Source: Copromyces sp. CBS 386.78 (lineage: Eukaryota; Ascomycota; Sordariomycetes; Sordariales; Sordariaceae). From it: 64,000 bases of DNA. The position numbers were made by a program, and so were the translations under genes. Shown in pieces: positions 1-11,593 of the stretch (position 1 is the first letter of the stretch; every line of letters starts with the position of its first letter). The stretch lies in the NCBI GenBank assembly GCA_030685235.1, contig MU839190.1, forward strand, positions 62,001 to 126,000. Reading direction: 5' to 3'. A model generated the notes under the pieces. It had not been told where the DNA came from. It did no database searches and worked only from the letters and a program-made list of their open reading frames with translations.

Positions 1-1
1 G

Positions 2-103
2 GGCGTTAAGCACCCTGAGGTGCTGGTGAGCGAGGCCGATGCAGATCCTTTTGAGATTTGGGATGTGAGCAAGATGCCTGCTTGGGCTTTTGGGAAAGAG
101 TAG
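2..103 (+). CDS. 3' end of an unidentified protein-coding gene (partial)
   Basis: An open frame enters from the window edge and ends at TAG 101-103, giving 33 C-terminal residues ending in MPAWAFGKE. The segment is acidic with two tryptophans and has no motif I can assign. The reading is supported only by codon quality and by the stop being followed by ordinary intergenic sequence. The real gene lies upstream of the window, and this could also be the last exon of a spliced gene. Confidence 0.45.
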   Translation, partial: GVKHPEVLVSEADADPFEIWDVSKMPAWAFGKE

Positions 104-2545
104 ACAGACGTCTGGGGAGGTGGTGAAATGGTGGAAATTGAGAGTTTGAAGGGTTGAGTGGTTGGAGCCACTATCAAGATCGGCATATGGTGCAGTGGTG
201 GCTCTGAACTGGCACTGGGAGGCACGAGAGGGAAAGAGTGCTGGATCTGTGTATGACCTGACCCTGTTGACCTAGTGCATTTCCCTCTGATGGATTTACA
301 CAGGGGACCAAAGCAGATCTCATCGTCTCTGCCTTCCTGCGCATCTGGAGACTCATCTACACAATCTCTGGATCGGGCAAGCACACCCTGGCAGATACTA
401 TCAGGGCATGGACCCCCCGAGTTTAGATGGCAGGAAGGAGCGAGGACTGGGAATACAATGCATCCCTGGTAGTGAGTGGGCGCCACCTCATCTTGTGGGT
501 ATGTAGATTCTGCATGTCCAGATGGTGCTATCAATTCAAGCACAGAGGCATCTACCAGTCAATAATGTTCCTTAACTTACGATTTATCCAAACCCTTATG
601 GGTGCCCTCTGTGTGTCATTTTCAAACGGATTCCAACCATGACAACGAGTCCGCCACTATTACATGATGAAACGATACCGAAGCCTTCAGTTTCTCACAG
701 AAAAATAACGTGGGCCGCCTCCTCAACACCATTCCCACAACTCCTCAACACGGTGACTCCCTCCGCATTTCGACGTTAGCTCATTCTCCCGTTCTTGAAA
801 CCGTGTCTTCCCGAATTGACATTGACATCATACCTACTCATCCGGCTCAACTTCTTTCCGTTCAATTCCCGCTGTCGCCGATATCCGATGGCTTGCCAAA
901 GTCACGGACACGAGATAGCTGAAACCAAAACACTCCGCCGTCAAAGACTGAACTCAAAACTCAGCGGGCCGAGCGATGCCAATAATATCTCTCTCGATCA
1001 CTGACTTTCCCAACTCTCCGGATACATAGTATCCAATTAAGACCGAACGGAAATATTGAACTATGACGCATCCATCATCATCGTTCTTCGCGGCTCCGCT
1101 CGTTCAACGCGATGACTGCCGGCGGCTGACTTCGGGACGGGTAATTGCTTCCAAAATTTTGTCAGCTGAAGTTCAGACTCTTAAGAACACAAGACAATTT
1201 TTCTTGGCCCGGTGCTGTCCACACATGTTAAACGACCATGTCTGCCACGGCCCATCTCACCACATTGATCTTTTTTGGATCTGTGACCTTGCCTCATCTC
1301 TATTAAGTAACCGGGGGTACGGGGTGAGTAAGTACTTGGCTACTGAAGAAACTGCTAAAACGATACAGCTGAAAGAGTGAAAAGCGTAAGTGGGTAGGAT
1401 TGAGATGAATTGCACTCCAAGACATATCTGTCTCGCACGCATTTAGTTCCTGGATCCTGGCGTTTTTCACTTATCTAAAGTTGCCTGTCTGTATGTCTGT
1501 CTGGCTGACTGGGTTGATATCTATATGTCTAACGTCCATTTTGTGCAACGCCAGATGAGTGTCCATGCCCACTTGCTATTAGGGAAAGTGAAGACGAGAC
1601 GACCATGTCAGACCAGGCTGATTATCTACCTCGGATGCGAAAGGCAGCCCATGTAGCTCATGGTCAGCACTCACTAAACGGTGGTATCGCTGCGGCTGAT
1701 AATATTGCGTAATTTCTCCGTTTCTGTGTTTTGACGCCCACGCTTCACAACATGAGATCTGGGAGTGCCTCAAAGCCCACGGGGAATCTCGGTATTACAT
1801 GACTAAATGTTGCTGATGTTTTGGACCTTGCACGGGCTGCGAGGTGAGTCGCCAAGTGTCTACCTCAGTTGATGATGACTCCCAAGCGTGGTATCGCCGA
1901 AGGCTGTAGACATGATAAGTCAGCTCTGCAAAGGAACACAGAGGACGGGGGGAAAAATTGGCTTCATCACGCTGGATCCCTCGTGGCTCGGCGCATGGCT
2001 AACGTTGCTTCCAGAGCAGAGAAGCTCGTTTCGTGTGTCTAATCTACCTCTTGCCTCTCCTCGGCGACCCCAGATAGATATCTTACTTACTTTGTCTTGT
2101 ATCGGAATGTGCAACACGATACTTCCTGATATAGACCATGCTGTTGTTCAGTTCGGTTTAGTTCGGGGGCGTTGTCGTTGAGCCAAGGCGCTTTTCTCCA
2201 GATCCTGGGGGCAATGACAGCGTCAGTCAGCAACATGATGTCGAGTCCTCCAGGCAAATATTTGGAGCATGGAACTCCCCCTGTGCTTGCTTTCATGGAG
2301 ATCCCAGAACCCCATGGTTACCTTGACTCTCCTTAATCTTATGCCTCACTCAACGCATCGGTTTTGCTCAAATAGCAAGATCCCTCTCTCCTCGTCTTTT
2401 GAGATGTCTTTTTGGCACTGATTTCAGTCTTTTTTTCTTCCTGCTTTGTTGCCATTCGAGTTTCATTCGTTTCCAGACGTGCAGTCAGATTAACAGACGC
2501 ATATCATCCGCTCTTTTTTCCTAGTACCTTCGACATCAATTCCTG
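104..2545. other. Intergenic region, no supported gene
   Basis: About 2.4 kb of balanced base composition between the partial gene and the GPI-anchored protein gene. Short open frames occur on both strands, but none has a recognisable motif, a signal peptide or convincing splice partners. The last 200 bases (about 2340-2545) are pyrimidine-rich and resemble the 5' leader of the gene that starts at 2546. It is not RIP-mutated. Confidence 0.5.
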
Positions 2546-5500
2546 ATGAGGCTCGTCCTTATCCTTCATCTGGCTCTTGCCAGCTTGGCAAGCATTGCGT
2601 GGGGTCAAGATGTCTTATTCCCGTATATGCATGGCCTGAAATACTCAGAGTATAATGAGACCGTCAAGTTAGGACTATCAGGTGAGTTAAGACGAGTTAG
2701 CATCAAGATATGTGTCATCGTGGAAAGTTACTGACAAAAGACAAAACAACCAGTCCACACCTGCAAAGATGAGGCAGAATGGTACAGCATGACTACGGCC
2801 GACTTTGCCAAGTACAAGGCCATCATCGTGCCTGACTGCCTCTGCAACACCAGTCTCAACACCATCAAGTTCCTGGACGACACGAAAAAGGTTTGGTCCC
2901 CGGCCGTGACGGGGAACATGATCCTCATCGGCACAGACCCGTCCTTCCACGCCAAATGGTTTGGGCTCCCGGGAGCCTATGCCATGATGAAGGACGCCAT
3001 CAGCCACGTTACGCTCGGCAACAAGAACGGCACGGGCATGTACTTCTCGCTCTCGTGCTACTATCAGAGCAACTCCAGCCAGATGGCTGTCCAGTCTCTG
3101 TCCGAGATTGGAAACTTCCAGGTCCGGGGCAACCTCAGCCACCCGTGTCTGAACGACGCCCATCTTGTGGCCACGTCCGACGTCATGACCTCGCTCAATG
3201 ACGGCATAGCAAGTGACTGGAACTGTAGTGTCCATGAGGTGTTCTCGGACTACCCTCGGGAAGGGTCCGGTGGCTTCAACGCGCTGGCCGTGGCCGTGAA
3301 TGCTTCTGGTCCGGGGCAGCAGGAGTTTGCTGACGGCACTGTGGGTATTCCGTACATCATCGCGCGTGGAGCAACTCCCGTTGGGTGCGGCAACAATGTG
3401 ACGGATACCAAGTTCAACGAGCAGTGTGACGAGGGCAAAGCAAATGGTACTCCAGAGAGTCTTTGCTCGGCGTCGTGTAAGTGCATCTATGGAATGATCA
3501 GTCCCGGAGTGTGTCGTCCCAAAGACAACACCACATCGACGACTACCAGCCAGGCATCAAGTTCCACGATTTTCTCAAACTCTAGGTGAGTTACTTTCTC
3601 AACCGCGGACAGACCGACGAAAAGTTCCTAACCAGTCAGCAGTACAATCGCTTTGAGCACATCACTCCCTGCAAACTCAACCTTCTCTCGGCCTGTTGTC
3701 ACAGTCACGGCATCGCTCCCTTCAAGCAGCGTGACGGGAAATCTTACCTTTACCAATTCCTCCAGCGTTCCCAACCCCGCCGGGCCGGAAACAGATCCCA
3801 TCACGGTGACCGTCTTTCCCTCCAGTCCCAGCCCACCTTCGAGTGCTCCACCGACAATTACTGCAACTCCTATGCCTGCACCTGTGCCTTCCTCAGCTGC
3901 TCCTCCGAACAACAGCTCGAGCGTGTCTTACGGCAATGGTACCACGCCGCTTGAGCCTCCCCGTCCTCCTCCAACGGTAACTGTCTTCCCTTCAAATGCT
4001 CCTTCAGGATCGCCGCCCGGAACCGTCACGGTTCTGCCACCAACATTCACTTTGAGACCTCCACCCCCAGAAGATCCATCATCAGGATCAGCACCGGGAA
4101 CCGTCACCGTCGAGCCATCATCTCCGTCCAACTCTGGTGGCTCACCACCCTCACCGCCATCAGGTTCAGGTCCAGTCACCGTCACCGCTTTGCCGCCCTC
4201 TCAGTCCGGCAATGGAACTTCTCCACAAAGTTCCGGCTCTCCGTCGTCATCAAACCCTGTATCAGGACCCGTCACGGTCACAGCTTTACCTCCACCCAAC
4301 AGCGGCGCTCCTCCGTCTTCAATGTCCTCGCAGGCAGGCAATTCTTCGTCCCCGTCGTCTCAGTCAAGCGGCGGTTCGGCGCCGAGCGGACCCAGCGGGC
4401 CTGTCACTGTCACCGCTTCCGGCCCCGGTCGACCCAGTAATAGCAATGCACCCCCATCGTCGGAAACAGCTACGGGTGATCCTGGTATGGGGTCCCCGGG
4501 CAGTTCTCCCGCGGTATCAGCACCTGGATCTGGCACTGCCACTGGAGGGCTTCCAAGCTTTGCTTCCTCTTCTGGTCCACAATCGGGAGCATCACCAGTC
4601 ACGGTGACGGCGCAGCCGTCTGACCAGCCGGTTGTGTCCTCCCAAGCACCAGGAGGAGGTTCTTTCTCAGACATCCCGGGCTCTTCAGGGTCTGCCTCGC
4701 CGTCAAGTTTGCCTGGCGGGTCTAGTGGTGTCCCCAGCGCCTCCGGGGGCCAGGTGACAGTAACAGCTCAACCCTCGGCTCAAAGCAGTGTGCAGCCGTC
4801 ATCTAGTGGTGGTGCTAGTAGCGGTGCTGGTAATCAGGAATCATTATCTTCTCAATCTGACGGACCGTCTCCATCCAGCGCGGGTTCGGGTCAGAATACG
4901 ACCCCTCAATCAACAGTGACGGTTGTTCCCATCGCAAGCGGCGAGCCTGATACAGAGGGACCCGACACAAGTGGAAACCCCGGAGCAGTCCCGCCGTCTA
5001 GTAGCCCGGTTACACCCACCAACTCTGGACAATACCCTTCCAGCACCAGTGCGGATACTCAAACAGCCTCGGGAGACCCTATCTCCGCAAGCCCATCATC
5101 GGGTGCCGGTGCAGGAGCTGGGGCTGGAGCTGGAGCTGGGACAGCATCGCAACTTTCGTCCAGTCGCCCACCGTTCAGCAACCAAACTGCTACCTTCATC
5201 TCCTCGGGAACACCTGCATCGTCTGTGACCGGTAGTCAGCCAACAGAAAATTCTGGTTCATTCCCAGGAGCAGGCTCTCTGAGCACTGCCTCTGCTACGC
5301 CCGTCCCTGTATCAGGATCAGGTACCGCAACTTTGAGCGGAAGCAGCAGCTCGGCTGGCGGTGGCGCTGGTAGTGATAACGGCAATGGAAGCGGTAGTGG
5401 CAATTCCGGTTCAGCAACGGGATCTGCACAAGCTTCTGGGGGGACAGGCACAGCCAATCCCTCTAATGGCGGTTCAGGAGCGGGTGGCTCACTCACCTCG

Positions 5501-7029
5501 GGTCCCTCAGGGGCGGTTAGCAGTGGACAGCCTGTCGGTGGTACTGCGTCTGGTTCTCCCTCGAATAGTCAGTCGTCGTTGACTTCAGGGTCACCCATAG
5601 CTGGATCTGGATCTTCTGGAGGATCAATGACTGCCACTTCTGTATTTGGCTCTGGATCACCTACCACCCTGCCGGGCCTTCCATCTGCGGGGACTTTGAC
5701 ACAAGATCCAGACGACACTCGCCCAGGCTCTGCCGTTTCTACAGGCCAGGCGGGTGGCGGGACTGAAGCTTCTCATACAGGGCCGTCTGGGTCAGTAAAC
5801 GGGACCATGACAGGAGGTAGTTCTTCTGCATCCACCGGTGCTGGATCGGGTGGTGCTGGTACCAGTGCTCCGACATTCTCGGGATCGGGAGTTGCTAGTC
5901 CCTTCCCGACTGCAACCCCCGTAAACTGTGACAAGTGGATTGGTGTCGAGATCATTTATATGATTGAGGAGATCGAGGTGTGTCCTGAAGGAGCGACGGG
6001 TGAGTCAGCCATGCTCCCAAAAAAAATCTTGGAGTGATTGATACTGACAAATAGTGGTTACCAGTCACAACAACAATGACCTCAACTACTGCCACCATGT
6101 CTCGGTCTATCTGCCAGACTTCAGCAACGAATCTCCCATGTTACCCTTGTATCATGGGGACTCCTGCCTCGCCTGATCATACTTTCACTGCCACTAGGGT
6201 AAGCTACAGCATAGATAATACAGACATCGATGGGTGAAATTGTAACTAACCTTTGCCGATCCAGACGTCATGCACAACCGCAACGGAGCCTACGGTAACC
6301 GTTACCATCCAGCCCTGCAGAACCTGCACAACATCGACTTATACTGGAACTGTTCCCGGGCACACGCCGGGAGGCCCTTGCCATGCATGCAGTTCATACG
6401 GCGGATCAGACGCTACGTCAACAGTGACAGTCATTGACCCGGGTGTTGGTCGTCCTTCTTCGGAGGTCTGGTTCTCGGCGCTCAATCCAACAACCATTGT
6501 AACTCAACCAGCGGGACCGGCAGCAAGTGTTAGTAGTGAGGCGGAATGTACAACATCGACTATTGTTGGCGTAGGCGGCGGATACCCAGGGCCAGGGCCG
6601 GCAGAACCGGTACCGGGAACATCACCGGCTATTGTTCCGGTTCATGCCGATCCTCCCACACTTGGTAGCAACGGAAATGAGCACGAGCCAGCGGGATATA
6701 CCTATGGTCCTCCCCCTCCTCTTCACGATCCTCAGCCATCTGGTTCCGCACCAGGAGTACCGGGAGGGCCGGGGGCAGGGGGCGGAGGAGGGTCAAATGG
6801 TGACTCACAGGGGCCCGCCATGACTCCAACAGCACCGGTGCCAACTCCGGACCCGGATCCGGTGGTGGTCACCAATACGGCTGTCCCATATCGCCCGACA
6901 TCGGCGGCCGGGCCAGAGTATAGTCCTGTTTTGGCCGGTGCTCCTGGTTCGAACACAGAAGCCAGGCGTGCTGGTGCTGAGGTGGTCCTTGGACTGCTTG
7001 GGTATGTTGTGGTGATCTTGCTTGGTTGA
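2546..7029 (+). CDS. GPI-anchored, Ser/Gly/Pro-rich mucin-like cell-surface protein
   Basis: Predicted exons are 2546-2681, 2754-3585, 3640-5999, 6065-6198 and 6265-7029, joined in frame to give 1408 residues. The second acceptor could also be after 3642. An N-terminal signal peptide (MRLVLILHLALASLASIAWG) precedes a cysteine-containing, N-glycosylation-rich ectodomain to about residue 320. Next comes a stalk of nearly 800 residues of Ser, Gly, Pro and Thr, with at least nine copies of a (T/V)VTV(T) motif in Pro/Ser context, such as PGTVTV and GPVTVTA. A Cys/Thr-rich segment (exons 4-5) and a hydrophobic tail (VVLGLLGYVVVILLG) end the protein without charged residues after it, as expected for GPI attachment. 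By analogy with fungal wall mucins it should sit in the plasma membrane or wall, probably heavily O-glycosylated. Its function is unknown; I do not recognise the N-terminal domain. Confidence 0.85.
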
Positions 7030-7679
7030 GCAAACCGGTTTGCCCCGCTCCAGTCACACCTCAACCCCGCGTTGTTGAAGTGTGGTTTAATGGATGCGAG
7101 GGGCTTGTCTTTTTTTTGCTATGTCAAATCGTGTTGTACTGAGATGGAGATGAGGGAGTTTGATGTTCGTGTTATTCAGAAGCGAAGCGAAGCGAGGAAA
7201 CATGCATACGTGCTGGCAGGGATACGGTTGTATGGAAAATATCATGGGAGAAACGAAAAAGTCTGTCGGTAGGTAGAGCGGCGTCTGTAATGTTGCTACT
7301 CGTTAGTAGGACCTTAATAATATCTCTCCATTGAAGAGCACTCACATGAGCACGGTATCTTGTGCTAGCTCCCCGCAGTGGGCCGGTAGCCAAGAGGGGA
7401 AAGGGAACGTCTGGAGTGTGGGGTGTCTGGGTGCTTCATGAGCAAGAATTAGATAATGACAGGATGAAGAGGGGTAACTTGCAGGTTGATAGCTCGAGGA
7501 TAGAGAGTGGATGACGTGGAACTTTAGCTAAGGAGGGAAAATGTCCTGCAGTGCATAGTGAGGGGTGTGGGAAGGTGGCATGTAGCACGAGTACCTAGGT
7601 ACGATGTGTCAGTTAAGGAAAGAGGGGCAAGGGATGCAGCTCGAACAGGACCGGAAGCAGCAAGCGTACCTCTGGTGAT
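7030..7679. other. Intergenic region / thi4 upstream region
   Basis: Roughly 650 bases between the GPI-protein stop and the TATA element of thi4. It should contain the 3' UTR of the first gene and the thi4 promoter. No coding segment with convincing features was seen. Confidence 0.45.
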
Positions 7680-7687
7680 TATAAAAA
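7680..7687 (+). promoter_or_regulatory. TATA box of thi4
   Basis: TATAAAAA stands alone ahead of a strongly pyrimidine-rich tract (about 7700-7745) typical of fungal transcription starts. It lies about 240 bases upstream of the first upstream open reading frame of thi4. A canonical TATA box fits a highly expressed, vitamin-regulated gene. The start site itself cannot be fixed from sequence. Confidence 0.55.
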
Positions 7688-7916
7688 GGCAAGAGCCTCC
7701 CCCATACTTTTCTCCTCTTCTTTCCCCTTCTCTCTTCCATCGCCACCCATCTCCCTGTTCCAAGGACTACCTACCATTAGTAACAACACGCAAGTATCAC
7801 CGTGCTCACTCGGCATCCTGTCTCCTTCCCCCCGAGGTGTCGACATACTAACAACCCTTATTCAAGCAGATAGTCAACACACCCAAGGGTACAGACCACC
7901 CACCTCCTCCACCAAG

Positions 7917-7976
7917 ATGGCACATACCATCTCTCCAGGAGGAGCTGAAGCCATGGACTCCCATTTGGCTGGATGA
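7917..7976 (+). CDS. Upstream ORF 1 in the thi4 leader (19 codons)
   Basis: ATG at 7917 in good context (accaagATGg) opens a 19-residue frame, MAHTISPGGAEAMDSHLAG, ending at TGA 7974-7976. It lies in the leader exon upstream of the riboswitch intron, so it should be present in both spliced and unspliced mRNA. Fungal TPP-riboswitch genes are known to use uORFs to block main-ORF translation. The role of this particular uORF is inference. Confidence 0.5.
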   Translation: MAHTISPGGAEAMDSHLAG

Positions 7977-7983
7977 TTATACC

Positions 7984-8016
7984 ATGAGTCGATTACGTTC
8001 AAACATACTTTCAGAG

Positions 8017-8028
<12 letters not shown>
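7984..8028 (+). CDS. Upstream ORF 2 spanning the thi4 leader 5' splice site
   Basis: ATG at 7984 opens MSRLRSNILSEVTI and stops at TGA 8026-8028. The GT donor at 8017-8018 is inside this frame, after codon 11. With splicing to the acceptor at 8220 the frame would instead read on for two codons and stop. The uORF is therefore split by the regulated splice junction. Whether it is translated is unknown. Confidence 0.35.
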
Positions 8029-9348
<1,320 letters not shown>

Positions 9349-9836
9349 GCTTGCTTAGGACGATGGAGGTTGTGGATTAGGAAGGATTTGTGTACGCAAC
9401 TTGTCAAATGCTCCGACTTGATGTCTTGTTTTTGTTGGAATCCAGGGAATCTTGAACACATTATCCCATTTGTAGGCCTTTATCGAGTTGATGTGCGTCT
9501 TGTTTTTGTTGGAATCCAGGGGATTTCGAACATATTATCCCATTTATAGGCTTTTTATCAGTTTGACAAATGATCGGCCAAAGCACGAGACTGGGTCTAA
9601 CAAGACTTCTCTGTCATCTCTTCATGTGTTGGACAACCATGCAATGGAATTCCTATGCTTTCGTATGTCGTGTTGAAAGTAACACCACAGGCCGAAACAT
9701 TTTGGCAGATGGTTTAGACTTGCTTGAGAATATCCCCGTTGAATTTGATCGCGGATATATCCAACTTCATCTGTATTCCGTACCTCGAATTCGTTGACCA
9801 AAACGAGCTTGCGGTGCATGATCCGAGATTTCCACC
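9349..9836. other. Intergenic region between convergent genes
   Basis: thi4 and the decarboxylase converge here, so this holds both 3' UTRs. The only internal structure is the 74-bp tandem duplication at 9421-9568. No gene seen. Confidence 0.55.
9421..9568. repeat. 74-bp imperfect tandem duplication 3' of thi4
   Basis: The stretch beginning GTCTTGTTTTTGTTGGAATC occurs at 9423 and again at 9497, a period of 74. It is followed in both copies by a matching ATTATCCCATTT(G/A)TAGGC block. The copies differ by a few substitutions and small indels. It is in the presumed thi4 3' UTR or just beyond. Confidence 0.8.
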
Positions 9837-11593
9837 TCATTGCACCACAACCTCCTTCCCAACAGCTTCCAACCCCTTAACTAACCCCTCCACGGTCCCC
9901 CTCAACGTCTGGCAATTAACCACCACCCTAAAGAAGCTTCCTTTATCACCCGGCGCATAATCCACCATAAACCCCCTCGCAATCAACTTCTCCACCATTT
10001 TACTCGTCCTCCTCGTGTTCTCCTCCGGCTCATCCGCCAACTTGCCGCCGGGAGCATAATAGAAGCACACCTGCAAACAAGGCGGCGGGTTCGACGAAAC
10101 CAGCACAAAGTCCTCGCGCTGCGAGACTAGGTTGGCCAAGTACGCGGCCGTCTCAAACGCGCCGTCAATCTGCCGCTCGAACCCGGCGGCGCCATAATAG
10201 ATCCACGACAGCGCCAGCTTGAGCGCGTCGCCTCTACGACCGCACTGGAGCGTCAGGTCGGCGAGATCCCAGACCTCGTCTGGGCTGTTGCCGTTTCCGC
10301 ACCCATTGATCACCTCTTCTGGTGTCTTCTCCTCGTCTTCATCATCTCCCGCCGCGGGTCCATGGAACAAGTACCCAGCCGGCAACGTATTCGCCCTATG
10401 GAAAACCTTCACATCGTCCGTCAACAGAAACGAGCACGTGACCGGCACATTCAGCATCTTGTGCGGATTAACCGTCAAGCTCCTCGCCCTGTGCGACCCT
10501 TGCATCTTGTGCTTGTGCCTCGCGCTGAAAATCGCCGGCCCGCCCCAGCTCCCGTCGATGTGCATCCACATGCCGAACTCGTCGCAGATATCCGCGATCT
10601 CGTCAAAGGGGTCGTAGGACCCCAGGACTGTCGTGCCGGCCGTGGCGTTGACGTAAAAGGGGTGTTTTCCCTCCGCTTTGGCTTTTAGGACAAGCTCCCG
10701 GAGAGCAGAGGGGGACATGCGGCCTTGGTCATCAACGGGAACGGTCCAGACGGATGAAGAGCCGAAACCGCATGTTACAGCGGCTTTTTCGACCGAGTAA
10801 TGTCCGTGGGCGCTGGTGAGGAGGATCAAAGGACCGGGGGCGCCGCATTCGGTGTGAGAGTTGCCGTGGGTTTTGGATAGCGGGAAAAGCGCGTTACGGG
10901 CGATGACGATGGAGGTTAAGTTGGAAGCGCTGCCGCCCTGGCAGGTGACTCCCCCCGCGCGGGGGCCGGTGAAGCCAAACAAAGAAGCGAACTGCTTGGC
11001 TGTGTGCTTCTCGATCACGGTCAAGGCCGGGGAGACCTGGTAGACGTGCAGGTTGGTGTTGAGGACGGAGAGGAGGAGCTCGGTGACGACGCCGACGGCG
11101 TTGGTGGAGGCGTACAGCTTGTCCATGAAGCCTTGGTCCCAGGTGTTGACGGAGAGAGAGAGGATGGACTGGATGGTTTGGAGTAGACCTTCCTGACCTG
11201 CACCCTCACCCCGGGGGAGGGATAGGGCGAGTTGCTTCATGAGCTGCTGTGGGCGGAGGGATTCGACGAGGACATTGCGGTTGTCTGGGGGGAGCTGGCC
11301 GGTGGCTCGGAAAGAGACGGCGTTGTCTGCGTCCCGGATGAAGGGGACGATTAGGGACTTGACCGCATCGATGAGCTTTTCATAGAGTCAGTGAGAGTCT
11401 GTTTACATATCCTAATCTTGTATGAAGGTGAAGGATGTGGTTGAGTGGGTGCTGTCCAGGGGCCTCTGGGGCCTCGGGGGGTGCGAGGGGAAGAGTGCGG
11501 GTTAGGGTTAGTAGTTTGTATGCTTGGACTTACACGATCAACCTCACCTGCCCTGTTCAGAGCAGGCTTGTCCGTACTGTGAGTTCCGTTCAT
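9837..11593 (-). CDS. Group II pyridoxal-phosphate-dependent decarboxylase (glutamate / cysteine-sulfinate decarboxylase-like)
   Basis: Two minus-strand exons, 11593-11534 and 11375-9837, join in phase 0 to give 532 residues. The donor reads GTAAGT, and the acceptor is AAAAG with a CTGAC branch site. Without the first exon, the upstream frame is closed by an in-frame TGA. The PLP-binding lysine is in NPHKML (about K326), preceded by the cofactor-contacting HIDGSWGG (about 292-299) and the GGSASNL loop (about 167-173). These mark the fold-type I family of glutamate, tyrosine and cysteine-sulfinate decarboxylases. The WDQGFMDKLY and STNAVGVVTELL segments resemble animal GAD and cysteine sulfinate decarboxylase more than the short bacterial-type GadB. 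The substrate cannot be decided from sequence. The enzyme is probably cytosolic. Confidence 0.9.
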
